Assembly: GCF_042652085.1 (NCBI RefSeq)
Contig: NZ_JBHSJF010000005.1
Span: 310,001 to 374,000 of the forward strand
Reading direction: 5' to 3'
Origin: Flaviflagellibacter deserti
GTDB taxonomy: Bacteria > Pseudomonadota > Alphaproteobacteria > Rhizobiales > Methylopilaceae
Length of the DNA: 64,000 nt
Shown: positions 11,280 to 20,878 of the stretch, piece by piece
How positions within the stretch are numbered: the stretch's first letter is position 1
How the letters are laid out: each line of letters opens with the position of its first letter
Notes under the pieces: model-generated
The model's input: only the letters and a program-made list of their open reading frames with translations
Databases searched by the model: none
What the model was told of the DNA's origin: nothing
Translations under genes and position numbers: made by a program

Positions 11280-12557
11280 ATGACTTTGAGGATCGGGGTT
11301 GTGGGGCTGGGCTATGTCGGCCTGCCGGTAGCGCTGGCATTCGCACGGCATTTTCCGGGCACGGTGGGTTTCGACATCGATGCCGTCCGGGTCGACAATC
11401 TAAAGGCCGGCGATGACTGGTCGGGCGAGACGTCGAGCAAGGAACTGCTTGCGAGTTCGCTGATCATGACGGCGAACCCGGCGGATCTCGCACCCTGCAA
11501 CATTTACGTCGTCTGCATTCCGACTCCGATCCATGCCGACCGCCGTCCCGATCTGGGCCCGCTGTCTGCAGCGTCGAAAACTGTGGGTAAGGTGCTCTCG
11601 AAGGGCGACATAGTCGTCTATGAATCGACCGTGTATCCGGGAGCGACCGAGGATTTTTGCGGACCCATCCTGGCGGAAATTTCGGGTCTCGTTCAGAGCC
11701 GCGACTTCAAGCTCGGCTATTCGCCCGAGCGCATCAACCCCGGCGACCAGCGGCACAAGCTCGAGAATACGGTCAAGATCGTCGCCGGCGAGGACGAGGA
11801 AACGACGGCCGTGCTCGCCGAGGCCTATGGCAGCTTCGTCGAAGCCGGCATCCATCGCGCGCCGAGCATCAAGGTCGCGGAAGCCGCGAAGGTCCTGGAG
11901 AATACCCAGCGCGATCTGAACATCGCCCTGATGAACGAGGTTGCGCTGATCTGCGACCGCCTTGGCATCCGCACCAAAGACGTGCTGGACGCCGCCGGCA
12001 CCAAGTGGAACTTCCTTAAGTTCACGCCGGGGCTCGTCGGTGGACACTGCATTGGCGTCGACCCCTACTACCTGACCGCCAAGGCGCAGGAGGTCGGTTA
12101 TCATCCAGAAGTCATTCTGGCCGGCCGCCGGATCAATGATGCAATGGGTGGTTTCGTCGCCCGCAAGCTCCTGCAAATGCTCGGCATGACCTCGCGCAGC
12201 CCGCATGATCTGCGGATCGCGATACTTGGCCTGACCTTCAAGGAGAACGTCGCCGACATCCGCAACAGCCGGGTGCCCGACATCGTGGCCGAACTCGCGT
12301 CGTTCGGTGTCGGCTGCAGCATCGTCGACCCTCATGCGGATGCCGACATGGCACGCGACCACTACGGCCTTACGCTAACGCCCTGGGACGAGATCGGCGA
12401 GCTCGACGCGCTCGTCCTTGCCGTACCACATGAGGGATTCGTCTCGAACGCTGCGCGGATTTTGGATCGCTTACGGAATGGAGGCGTTCTTCTGGACCTC
12501 AAATCGGCGATCCGCCATGAAACCGTGCGCCCCGATCTGCGATACTGGAGTTTGTAA
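11280..12557 (+). CDS. Nucleotide-sugar dehydrogenase (UDP-glucose/GDP-mannose family, TviB/WbpO-like)
   Basis: A 425-residue NAD-dependent enzyme that oxidises C6 of an NDP-sugar to a uronic acid in two steps. The Rossmann motif GLGYVG is at residues 9-14, the conserved GYSPERINPGD at 146-156, and the catalytic Cys257 lies in GGHCIGVDPYYL. This set is closest to the UDP-HexNAc dehydrogenases TviB and WbpO. It heads a run of glycosyltransferase genes, so it probably supplies an acidic sugar donor for a surface polysaccharide. Confidence 0.88.
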   Translation: MTLRIGVVGLGYVGLPVALAFARHFPGTVGFDIDAVRVDNLKAGDDWSGETSSKELLASSLIMTANPADLAPCNIYVVCIPTPIHADRRPDLGPLSAASKTVGKVLSKGDIVVYESTVYPGATEDFCGPILAEISGLVQSRDFKLGYSPERINPGDQRHKLENTVKIVAGEDEETTAVLAEAYGSFVEAGIHRAPSIKVAEAAKVLENTQRDLNIALMNEVALICDRLGIRTKDVLDAAGTKWNFLKFTPGLVGGHCIGVDPYYLTAKAQEVGYHPEVILAGRRINDAMGGFVARKLLQMLGMTSRSPHDLRIAILGLTFKENVADIRNSRVPDIVAELASFGVGCSIVDPHADADMARDHYGLTLTPWDEIGELDALVLAVPHEGFVSNAARILDRLRNGGVLLDLKSAIRHETVRPDLRYWSL

Positions 12558-12682
12558 CGCTCCAAATTTCGGGGTGACGACAGACCTCCTCTCCATTAGC
12601 CTCTATGGCAGGGCGGATGGCTCCCTGGGCAGTGCGGCAATGTTGGCAGCGCGAGTGACGGAAAACGGACGGCAGTCACAGC

Positions 12683-13897
12683 ATGCCTAGGGTACTGCTC
12701 TACAGTCACGACACCTATGGGTTGGGACATATCCGCCGCACGCGCGCGATCGCCAACGCGCTCGTCGCCGCCTATAGTGATCTATCGGTCCTGATCATCT
12801 CCGGCTCACCGCTCGCGGGCGCCTTCAATCTCGCTCCTGGCATCGACTTCGTGCATGTGCCCGGTGTCGAGAAGGGCGAAGGCGGGGGCTATGCGAGCGC
12901 CAATCTCCGCATGGAGCTCAACCAGGTCACGGCGCTTCGCGAAGCGCTGATACGCCAGACCGCCGAGTCCTTCCAGCCGGACGTTTTCATCGCCGACAAG
13001 GAGCCAGGCGGCTTTCGTGGTGAACTCCTGCCAACGCTGAAGGTCCTCAAGGCGATGGGCACACATCGCGTCATCGGTATCCGCGACGTGCTCGATGATC
13101 CCGAGGCCATACGCAGCGAATGGGCAGAGACGGGCGCGTTGCGCGCGCTGACCGAATTCTACGACGACATCCTCGTCTATGGCCCCGAGGACTTCTACCG
13201 GCCTCTCGACAGCATTCCGATGCCCGCCGAGCTTCGTTCCCGGATCGTCTATACTGGCTATCTGCGCCGTTCCGTGCCGCACGGACCGCCGAGCATCCGC
13301 TATCCTAAGAGCGCCAAGGGACCCTATATCCTCGTCACGACGGGTGGTGGCGCAGACGGCTATGGACTGATCGACTGGGTGCTTTCGGCCTACGAGGCGG
13401 TTCCGAACATCCCGCTTCCCGCCGTCATTGCATTCGGCCCTTTCCTGTCGACAACGCAGCGTCGGGCATTCCTGGAGCGGATCGACAAGCTACCGAACGT
13501 CGATGCTGTCAATTTCGACAACAAACTGGAGCGGGCGATGAGCCGCGCCTCAGCCGTCGTCGGCATGGGCGGCTACAACACGTTCTGCGAGATTTTATCC
13601 TTCGACAAACCGGCGCTCATCGTGCCCCGCTCGCGGCCGCGCCTCGAACAGACGATCCGTGCGCAGCGTGCGGAGGAACTTGGCCTTGTCCGCTTCCTGC
13701 CAGATCCGCTCGAAATGGGCGGCAAGCCGGATCCGGCGATCATGGCGTCCGCGCTGTCAGCGCTTTGCCGGCAAAGCCCGCCTTCCGCCGCGACGATCCC
13801 GGGCCTTCTCGACGGCCTGCCACGCATAGCACGCCATCTCGCGCCGACACTCGTCTCGTCCGTCCGTATTCGCGAACCGGCGATTTCCGGAGCCTGA
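12683..13897 (+). CDS. Glycosyltransferase, MurG/GT28-like
   Basis: A 404-residue predicted GT-B glycosyltransferase. It opens with a Rossmann strand and a Gly-rich acceptor loop (SHDTYGLGHIRRT). The C-terminal half carries the donor-side features of the GT28 group: a Gly-rich loop (TTGGGADGYG), then GMGGYNTFCEIL followed by FDKPALIVPRSR. It is separated from the dehydrogenase by 125 bp and from the next transferase by four bases. Donor and acceptor are unknown. Confidence 0.78.
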   Translation: MPRVLLYSHDTYGLGHIRRTRAIANALVAAYSDLSVLIISGSPLAGAFNLAPGIDFVHVPGVEKGEGGGYASANLRMELNQVTALREALIRQTAESFQPDVFIADKEPGGFRGELLPTLKVLKAMGTHRVIGIRDVLDDPEAIRSEWAETGALRALTEFYDDILVYGPEDFYRPLDSIPMPAELRSRIVYTGYLRRSVPHGPPSIRYPKSAKGPYILVTTGGGADGYGLIDWVLSAYEAVPNIPLPAVIAFGPFLSTTQRRAFLERIDKLPNVDAVNFDNKLERAMSRASAVVGMGGYNTFCEILSFDKPALIVPRSRPRLEQTIRAQRAEELGLVRFLPDPLEMGGKPDPAIMASALSALCRQSPPSAATIPGLLDGLPRIARHLAPTLVSSVRIREPAISGA

Positions 13898-13901
13898 TGG
13901 C

Positions 13902-15140
13902 GTGAACCCTCGTGTCGCGGTTTTGCTCAAGGGCTATCCGCGCCTGTCGGAAACCTTCATCGCCCAGGAAATCCTCGCTCTCGAGAAGCGGGGTTTTCAG
14001 ATCGACATCTGGTCGCTGCGTAAGCCGACCGATCGATTCACACACGCGATGCACAGCCAGATTTCGGCGCGCCTGTTCTACCTGCCGGAATATCTGCACA
14101 ACGATCCGCTGCGTGTATTGCGGGGACTTCTGCACTCGTTCGGCCGTCCTGGGATCCTGCGTCTTTTCGGCACTTTCGCGCGCGACCTGATCCGCGACCC
14201 GACTCCGAACCGCCTGCGCCGACTTGGACAGGCGATGGTGCTGGCGAGAGAGGTGGACCCCAAGATCGGCCATCTCCATATTCATTTCCTGCACACACCC
14301 GGTTCCGTTGGGCGGTATGCCGGCCTGCTCACCGGAAAAAGCTTTTCCTTCTCGGCTCACGCCAAGGACATCTGGACTACGCCCGATTGGGAGCGGCGCG
14401 AAAAGCTCGCCGATGCAAGCTGGTGCGCGACCTGCACGACCGACGGCCAGAACGAATTGAAGCGGGTTGCGGCACCCGACGATCGCGAGCGCGTCAACCT
14501 TGTCTATCATGGGCTGGATCTTGCCCGGTTCCCTGAACCCCCGGCATCGCGCCCGCTTCATGACGGCAGCGATTCTTCCAACCCCGTGCGGCTCCTCGCG
14601 GTCGGCCGCGCTGTCGAGAAGAAGGGCTTCGACGATCTTCTCGAAGCCCTCGCGCGTCTTCCGCCCGGGCTGAACTGGCGGCTCGCTCATATCGGCTCGG
14701 GCGAACTGATCGGCCGGCTGAAAGAGCAGGCCGATAGCCTCGGCCTATCGGAGAAGATCGACTGGCGCGGCTCGAAGGCGCAGGATTCGGTGGTCGACGC
14801 GATGCGCGAGGCCGATCTCTTTGTCCTGCCGAGCAAGCAGGCGACCGGTGGCGACCGCGACGGGCTGCCGAATGTCCTGATGGAAGCCGCAACGCAGAAG
14901 CTGCCGGCGATCGCCACCGACTTCGCGGGTGTTCCAGAATTCGTTACTAATGGCGAGACGGGGTTCCTGGTGAAACCAGGCGACCCAAAGGGACTGGCGG
15001 ACGCGATCGAAGAGATGATCGGCACCCCAGGACGGCGGCATATAATGGGCGAGGCCGCCTATGATCGGATCCGCGCCCACTTCTCATTCGAGGCCGGCAT
15101 CGGCAGGATCGAAGACCTGTTGCGCGAAAGCCTGTCGTGA
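13902..15140 (+). CDS. Glycosyltransferase family 4
   Basis: A 412-residue retaining GT-B transferase of the WcaL/colanic-acid type, starting at GTG. The nucleotide-sugar region is clear: AVGRAVEKKGFDDLLEAL, then LPSKQATGGDRDGLPNV and the EX7E-like stretch beginning at MEAATQKLPAIAT. The start is four bases after the previous gene and the stop abuts the next, so it is co-translated with its neighbours in polysaccharide assembly. Confidence 0.85.
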   Translation: MNPRVAVLLKGYPRLSETFIAQEILALEKRGFQIDIWSLRKPTDRFTHAMHSQISARLFYLPEYLHNDPLRVLRGLLHSFGRPGILRLFGTFARDLIRDPTPNRLRRLGQAMVLAREVDPKIGHLHIHFLHTPGSVGRYAGLLTGKSFSFSAHAKDIWTTPDWERREKLADASWCATCTTDGQNELKRVAAPDDRERVNLVYHGLDLARFPEPPASRPLHDGSDSSNPVRLLAVGRAVEKKGFDDLLEALARLPPGLNWRLAHIGSGELIGRLKEQADSLGLSEKIDWRGSKAQDSVVDAMREADLFVLPSKQATGGDRDGLPNVLMEAATQKLPAIATDFAGVPEFVTNGETGFLVKPGDPKGLADAIEEMIGTPGRRHIMGEAAYDRIRAHFSFEAGIGRIEDLLRESLS

Positions 15141-15141
15141 C

Positions 15142-16251
15142 ATGCGTTGCCTGTTCCTCGCGCCGATGAAGCATCCCGACGATCCGTCGCCTTCCGGTGA
15201 CCGGACCATGGCCCGGCTGTTCGTGCGGCTGCTGGAAAATCTTGGCTATGAGGTGGATGTCGTGTCCGATCTGAGGACCGTCGTGACCGAGCCCGAACCG
15301 GGCGTCTGGCTGTCCTTGCGCGATCGAGCAAAGGGCGAGGCTGAACGCATCGCCAGCCATGCAACGGGCAGCGATGTCGCCTTCGTTTTCACCTACCACA
15401 ATTACTATCGCGCCCCCGACCTTGTCGGCCCCGAACTGGCAAAGGCGCTGGGCACGTCGTACGTGATCGCCGAGCCGTCCATCGCCCCTCGCCGCGTCGG
15501 TGGCGAGTTCGCCGAGGGCTACGCGCTCTCGATGCAGGCGATCCAGGCCGCTGACCTGCTGCTCTGCCTCACCGAGAACGACCGCGAAGTCCTCGAACGT
15601 TATGTGCGGGAGGACAAGATCGCCGATCTCAAGCCGTTCATCGACCCGGGCGCCTGGGCGCTCGGCGTCCACAAAGAGGCGTCCACCGGACCGGTCCGTC
15701 TGCTGACCGTCGCTATGATGCGCGAGCGCGCGAAACTGAGCTCTTACCGCATTCTCGCCGAAGCCCTGCGTCTCGCCGCCGGCCGTGCCTGGACGCTCGA
15801 TATCGTCGGCGACGGTCCGGTCCGGGCGGACGTGGAATGGAGCTTCGCGGAATTTGGCGGGCGCGTTCGATTTCACGGCACTCTGGCGGATCGTGCCGAC
15901 CTTGGGCAGGTCTATCGCGCGGCCGACCTGTTCGTCTGGCCCGCCGTCGACGAAGCGTTCGGCGCCGTGTTTCTCGAAGCCGCCGCACATGGCGTTCCGT
16001 CGGTGGCGGGCGCCTATGGCGGCGTGCCCGATGTAGTGATGGATGGAGAGACCGGCCTGCTGACCGCGCCTGGTGATGTCGAGGCTTTCGGAAGGGCCAT
16101 CATCCGGCTGATCGACGATGCGGCACTGCGGGAGAGTCTCGGGAAAGCGGCCGCGCGTTTCGTCGGCGAAGAGCGGACGATCCAGGCCGCGGCCGACACG
16201 GTTGCCCGGCATTTTCGCCGGCACGGCATTCCCCTGCCGGAGGCCGCATGA
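15142..16251 (+). CDS. Glycosyltransferase family 4
   Basis: A 369-residue transferase that starts with MRCLFLAPMKHPDDPSPSGD, a typical GT4 N-terminus, at the ATG two bases after the previous stop. The donor-binding half has VYRAADLFVWPAVDEAFG, then FLEAAAHGVPSVAGAYGGVP and NGETGLL-like (DGETGLLTAPGD) motifs. The frame is open further upstream, but only as a shadow of the preceding gene. The last four bases overlap the next gene. Confidence 0.85.
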   Translation: MRCLFLAPMKHPDDPSPSGDRTMARLFVRLLENLGYEVDVVSDLRTVVTEPEPGVWLSLRDRAKGEAERIASHATGSDVAFVFTYHNYYRAPDLVGPELAKALGTSYVIAEPSIAPRRVGGEFAEGYALSMQAIQAADLLLCLTENDREVLERYVREDKIADLKPFIDPGAWALGVHKEASTGPVRLLTVAMMRERAKLSSYRILAEALRLAAGRAWTLDIVGDGPVRADVEWSFAEFGGRVRFHGTLADRADLGQVYRAADLFVWPAVDEAFGAVFLEAAAHGVPSVAGAYGGVPDVVMDGETGLLTAPGDVEAFGRAIIRLIDDAALRESLGKAAARFVGEERTIQAAADTVARHFRRHGIPLPEAA

Positions 16252-18167
16252 CCGGCATCATGATCGTCGTGACCCATCTTCTCGGGGTGGGACACCTGGC
16301 GCGGATGGCCGCGCTCGCGCGCGCTCTCTCAGCCGCCGGAAACGCGGTAACGCTGGTCTCGGGCGGTCGGCCGATCGGCACTGCCGATATCGGCGGGAGT
16401 TCGCTGGTCCAACTTCCGCCGGTCCACACGATCGGCACCGATTTCCGGACGCTTTACGCGGGCGACGGCGTTTCTGCTGACGAGGCCTATCTCGACAGCC
16501 GCCGCGCCGCGCTGATCGACGCATTCGATACCGCGCGCCCCGATGTCCTGATCACCGAACTCTTTCCGCTCGGCCGCCGCTCGCTGCGCCGCGAATTCCT
16601 GGCGTTGCTGGAGCATGCTAGAAGCGCATCGCCGAGGCCGGTCATCCTCTGCTCGGTCAGGGACGTTCTGAATCCGCCGAGCCGCGAGGACCGGATCGCC
16701 GAGGCGCACGCACATCTGGCCCGGTTCTACGATGGTGTCCTGTTCCACGGCGATGCGTCGGTCGTTCCGCTTTCCGCATCATGGCCGGTCACGCCTTCGC
16801 TCGAACGGCGGCTGCTTGAAACCGGCTATGTCCACGATGGTGAGCGCTCCCTGGCGCCGTCCGACAATGCCGATGGCGAAGACGAGATCCTGGTTTCGGG
16901 CGGAGGCTCGCCGGCCGGATTGCCGCTCTGCAGCACCGCTCTCGCAGCCGCCCGGCTCACGCCCGGACTGCATTGGCGGGTGCTGATCGGACGCGGCGTG
17001 CCTGAAAAGGATTTCGAAGCGCTCCGCTCCGCAACCCCCGAAAATGCGGTCGTCGAACGCGCCCGCCCCGACTTTCCGCGTCTTCTCGCCCGGTCCGCGC
17101 TCTCGGTCAGCCAGGCCGGCTACAACACCGTTCTTGATCTGGCGGCCGCAAATGCCCGCTCGATCCTCGTACCGTTCGCGGAAGGCAGCGAGAAGGAACA
17201 GGGCATCCGCGCCGGAGAACTGGCCATGCGCGGTCTGGCGCAGACGTTCGACCAGGCCACGATCACCGGAACCGCACTGGCGGACGCGGTCGAAAGCGCG
17301 CTGGCACAACCAAGGCCGGATTGGCGGGACATCAAGCGCGACGGAGCCGCGCGGACGATCCCGCTATTATCCGACGCCATTCGCCGTTCCGCCGGGGAGA
17401 AGGCGGCATGGAAGGCGCTGGACGATGTTCTGGCCCGCGCCCGCAATCAGGAGCGCGTCATCGACTTCTGGTGGCGTGACGACGACGTCATCGAGCCGAC
17501 GCCGGCACTCGACGCTTTGCTCGAGCGATCGGAGCGCTGGAATGTCCCTATGGCGCTCGCCTCGATTCCGAGCCGCGCCACGGACGCACTTGTCGAGCGC
17601 CTGAAATCCTCGCCGACCGCCGATGTCCTCGTCCATGGCTGGGCTCACATCAACCACGCGCCGAAGGGCGAGAAGGCCGCCGAGTTCGGCGCGCATCGAT
17701 CCGGCAATGAGCTGGCCTCGGAGGCGGGCGACGGCCTCGCCCGCATCATCGAAATGTTCGGGACGCAGGCCGTTCCGGCCTTCGTCCCGCCGTGGAATCG
17801 CGTCGACCGCTCCTTTGTCGGTGCGTTGCCCTCACTCGGCTTCAGCGGCGTCTCGACCCACGGTCGCCGCTCGTCCGTCGACCAGCCTGACGGACTGATC
17901 CGTATCAACGCGCATTGGGACCCGATCGCCTGGAAGGCGCGGGGCGGGCTGAAGGAGAAATCGGGGTTACTTCTTCAGCTTGCCGAGCTGATCGAAGAAG
18001 AACTTGCCGCGGATCCGGGCGCGCTGGAGCCGATCGGCATCCTGACCCATCACCTCGTCCACGATGCATGGATCGACGCCTTCCTCGACGAACTTGTCCC
18101 GCGCCTGATCGGCTCGGGCACAGTCCGCTTCGTCTCGGCGCGAAGCCTGTTCGCGCCCGCCGCCTAG
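16248..18167 (+). CDS. Fusion of GT28-like glycosyltransferase and polysaccharide deacetylase-like domain
   Basis: A 639-residue two-domain protein. Residues 1 to about 385 are a MurG-like GT-B transferase (Gly-rich THLLGVGHLARM near residues 9-20, SQAGYNTVLDLAA, VPFAEGSEKEQGIRA). Residues from about 400 are a NodB-fold carbohydrate esterase: a metal-type Asp cluster (WWRDDDV), HGWAHINH for the H-x3-H metal site, and FVPPWNR in place of the RxPY motif. Such a fusion would add and then de-N-acetylate a sugar, or act on a common glycan. It ends the polysaccharide run and its stop overlaps the convergent methyltransferase by four bases. Confidence 0.78.
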   Translation: MTGIMIVVTHLLGVGHLARMAALARALSAAGNAVTLVSGGRPIGTADIGGSSLVQLPPVHTIGTDFRTLYAGDGVSADEAYLDSRRAALIDAFDTARPDVLITELFPLGRRSLRREFLALLEHARSASPRPVILCSVRDVLNPPSREDRIAEAHAHLARFYDGVLFHGDASVVPLSASWPVTPSLERRLLETGYVHDGERSLAPSDNADGEDEILVSGGGSPAGLPLCSTALAAARLTPGLHWRVLIGRGVPEKDFEALRSATPENAVVERARPDFPRLLARSALSVSQAGYNTVLDLAAANARSILVPFAEGSEKEQGIRAGELAMRGLAQTFDQATITGTALADAVESALAQPRPDWRDIKRDGAARTIPLLSDAIRRSAGEKAAWKALDDVLARARNQERVIDFWWRDDDVIEPTPALDALLERSERWNVPMALASIPSRATDALVERLKSSPTADVLVHGWAHINHAPKGEKAAEFGAHRSGNELASEAGDGLARIIEMFGTQAVPAFVPPWNRVDRSFVGALPSLGFSGVSTHGRRSSVDQPDGLIRINAHWDPIAWKARGGLKEKSGLLLQLAELIEEELAADPGALEPIGILTHHLVHDAWIDAFLDELVPRLIGSGTVRFVSARSLFAPAA

Positions 18168-18664
18168 GCCGGCTTGCGGTAGAGGCAATAGGCGTCGGCG
18201 GGGGCGCCTGCCGGCAGCGGTACCCGCTCGTAATCCGGCAGGTTGAGTTCCAGATCGGACATGACGATGCCGCCGGGAGCCATCAGCGGCGGCAGGACTT
18301 CCGACACCATCGCCGCGACCGCACGGTTAGAGGCCTTGTCGAACGAGCCGAGATCGGTGTTCGCGAGCACGACCTTGCCGCCCAGCTTGTCGTACAAGAC
18401 GGGAACCGTCTCCTTCACATCGCCCAGAACCAGGTACTGGTCCGGAGGCCGGCAGTCCGGATAGGCGTCGTTGGCCCTGTCGAAGACATAGATTTCGCGG
18501 TCAGGCAGAAGATTGCGGAGATGGTCGTAGGTCCGGCCGTGGCCAAGGCCGAGCTCGGCTACGACGCCCGGTCGTCCCTCGATGGCCTGGAAAGCCCAGG
18601 CGAGGCAGGCGTGCTGTGCCTGCAGACGGAACAGAGTTTTCTCGAGGCGAGAGCGAGGAGCCAT
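18164..18664 (-). CDS. Class I SAM-dependent methyltransferase
   Basis: A 166-residue small methyltransferase with SAM motif I visible as VAELGLGHGRTYDHL and an acidic motif II (IYVFDRANDAYPD). A further core strand is VVLANTDLG. It starts 29 bases after the ABC permease stop on the same strand and may be the last gene of that unit, although its ribosome site is weak. It converges on and overlaps the glycosyltransferase-deacetylase gene. Substrate unknown; sugar or small-molecule methylation is possible. Confidence 0.72.
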   Translation of the reverse strand: MAPRSRLEKTLFRLQAQHACLAWAFQAIEGRPGVVAELGLGHGRTYDHLRNLLPDREIYVFDRANDAYPDCRPPDQYLVLGDVKETVPVLYDKLGGKVVLANTDLGSFDKASNRAVAAMVSEVLPPLMAPGGIVMSDLELNLPDYERVPLPAGAPADAYCLYRKPA

Positions 18665-18693
18665 TGATGAATAACCGGTTTGGAGATTGAGGA

Positions 18694-19881
18694 TCAGTAT
18701 GGGTCGGCCGCGTCGCGCAGGCCATCGCCGAGGAAATTGAAGGCGAGGATGACGACGATCACCGGGACGACCGGGAATACGAGCCAGGGATAGAGCACGA
18801 CGACGTTGATGTTCTGCGCCTCGTTCAGCATCACGCCCCAGCTCGTGATCGGCGGGCGCAGGCCCAGCCCGAGGAAGCTGAGCGCCGTCTCACCGAGGAT
18901 CATGGTGGGGATCGTGATCGTCGCCGACGCGATGAGATGGCTCATGAAACCCGGGACGAGATGGCGGAAGACGATGCGCGGGGTGCTCGCCCCCATGAGC
19001 TGAGCGGCGACGACGTAGTCGTTCTCGCGGAGCGACAGCAGTTTCGATCTCACCGCGCGGGCGAGACCCGTCCAGTCCATCAGGCCGAGGATGAGCGTGA
19101 TGGTGAAATAGACCGCGATCGGACTCCAGCTCGGCGGCATGATCGCGGACAGGGCGAGCCAGAGCGGTATATGCGGCAGCGATTGGATGATCTCGATGAC
19201 GCGCTGTACGACGAGATCGAACGTGCCGCCGTAATAGCCCGCGAGGCCGCCGATGATGATGCCCAGCGTGAACGAGACGGTGATGCCGATCAGGCCGATC
19301 GTCAGCGATATCCGCGCGCCGTAGATCATGCGCGAGAGCATGTCGCGGCCAAGCCTGTCGGTGCCGAGCAGGAACAGCGTGCCGCCTTCGGCCGGGCAGA
19401 ACAGATGCCTGTCGCCCTTGATCAGCCCCCAGAACATGTAGGGATCGCCGCGACAGAAGAATCGGATCGGCTCGACCCTCGTGCGATCCTCCGTATAGGT
19501 CCGGCGGAGCGCGTTCATGTCGAGTTCGTACTTTCTGCCGTAGACGAACGGCCCGACAAATGTCCCCTCATGGAACAGATGCACGCGCTGCGGCGGCGAG
19601 CGGATGAAGTCGACGTGGCGCGACTGGTAATCGTACGGCGCCAGGAACTCGCAGATCAGGATCGACGCATAGAGGACGAGCAGGAAAATACCAGAAGCAA
19701 GCGCCAGACGATGGCGCTTGAATTTCCACCACATCAGCGTCAGCTGCGGCGCGAGATAGACCTTCTTCTGCGCCTCGCTCAGGGCCTCCGGCGCCGTGGG
19801 ACTGAACGGCAGCACGCAGACCGAATGCGGCAGCGGCGCGCCGGACGGTGGAAGTTTGAGATTGGTCGTGGCGTCGGTCAT
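18694..19881 (-). CDS. Peptide-type ABC importer permease (OppC/DppC/YejE-like)
   Basis: A 395-residue permease. An N-terminal cytoplasmic arm leads into a first helix (ALASGIFLLVLYASILICEF). A large periplasmic loop of roughly 100 residues follows, then the BPD core beginning at GTDRLGRDMLSRMIYGARISL, the hallmark of the DppC/OppC group, with four or five more helices. Its ATG overlaps the stop of the upstream permease gene (ATGA). It would form the membrane channel with the next-listed permease. Confidence 0.88.
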   Translation of the reverse strand: MTDATTNLKLPPSGAPLPHSVCVLPFSPTAPEALSEAQKKVYLAPQLTLMWWKFKRHRLALASGIFLLVLYASILICEFLAPYDYQSRHVDFIRSPPQRVHLFHEGTFVGPFVYGRKYELDMNALRRTYTEDRTRVEPIRFFCRGDPYMFWGLIKGDRHLFCPAEGGTLFLLGTDRLGRDMLSRMIYGARISLTIGLIGITVSFTLGIIIGGLAGYYGGTFDLVVQRVIEIIQSLPHIPLWLALSAIMPPSWSPIAVYFTITLILGLMDWTGLARAVRSKLLSLRENDYVVAAQLMGASTPRIVFRHLVPGFMSHLIASATITIPTMILGETALSFLGLGLRPPITSWGVMLNEAQNINVVVLYPWLVFPVVPVIVVILAFNFLGDGLRDAADPY

Positions 19882-20876
19882 TTCGTGGCGCCACCCTGGA
19901 GCCTGACGCGCGGATCGAGGAAGCCGAGCGCGATGTCGGAAATCAGCACACCAATCACGGTGAGGCAGGACAGGAAGAGCAGGAACGAACCCGCGAGATA
20001 CATGTCCTGACTCTGGAGCGCTCGCAACAGAAGCGGGCCCGTCGTCTGAAGTGAAAGGACGACAGCCGTCAGCTCGGAGCCCGAGACGATCGTCGGCAGC
20101 ACGTCGCCGATATGCGAGACAAAGAAATTCAACGACATCCGGAGCGGGTATTTCACCAGCGCCTTGAACGGCGAGAGACCCTTCGCCCGGGCCGTGACGT
20201 AGTATTGCTTCTGCAATTCATCGAGCAGGTTGGCGCGAATGCTGCGCACCATCGTACCGGTACCTCCGGCACCGATGATGAGCACGGGAATCCAGATATG
20301 CGCGAGGATCGACTGCGCCTTCTCCCAGCTCATCGGCTGATTGAAATACTTCGGGTCCATCAACCCGCCGATCGACAGGCCGAACCAGACATTGGCGAAA
20401 TACATGACGATCAGCGCGAGCAGGAAGTGCGGGATCGCGATGCCGAGAAGGCCGAGGAAGGTCAGGCCGTAATCGCCCCACGAATACTGATGCGTCGCCG
20501 AATAGATGCCGATGGGGAACGCGATCAGCCAAGTCGCGAGGATCGTCAGGAACGACACAAGGATCGTCATCAGCAGCCGGTCGCCGACTAGGTCGGAGAC
20601 CGGCATCTCGTACTCGAACGAATATCCGAAATCGCCCTGCACGAAGCCGGCGATCCAGCGGAAGTAGCGTTCGACCGGAGGCTTATCGAGACCGTATTCC
20701 TTCTTCAGGAATTCGACCCGGCTCATATCCGCCTTCTCGCCCTGCGCGGCCATTTCCGCGACATAGGTCTCGAAATAATCGCTCGGCGGCAGTTCCATCA
20801 CGGTGAAGATCAGCGCGCTCGTGATGAAGAGCGTGGGGATCATGATCAGGACGCGACGAACGATGTAGCGGAGCAT
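19878..20876 (-). CDS. Peptide-type ABC importer permease (OppB/DppB/YejB-like)
   Basis: A 332-residue permease with the canonical start MLRYIVRRVLIMIPTLF (first membrane helix) and the family's docking loop near YYVTARAKGLSPFKALVKYPL. Six hydrophobic segments are expected. It begins two bases after the binding-protein stop and overlaps the partner permease by four bases, so all are co-translated. Confidence 0.9.
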   Translation of the reverse strand: MLRYIVRRVLIMIPTLFITSALIFTVMELPPSDYFETYVAEMAAQGEKADMSRVEFLKKEYGLDKPPVERYFRWIAGFVQGDFGYSFEYEMPVSDLVGDRLLMTILVSFLTILATWLIAFPIGIYSATHQYSWGDYGLTFLGLLGIAIPHFLLALIVMYFANVWFGLSIGGLMDPKYFNQPMSWEKAQSILAHIWIPVLIIGAGGTGTMVRSIRANLLDELQKQYYVTARAKGLSPFKALVKYPLRMSLNFFVSHIGDVLPTIVSGSELTAVVLSLQTTGPLLLRALQSQDMYLAGSFLLFLSCLTVIGVLISDIALGFLDPRVRLQGGATK

Positions 20877-20878
20877 GT

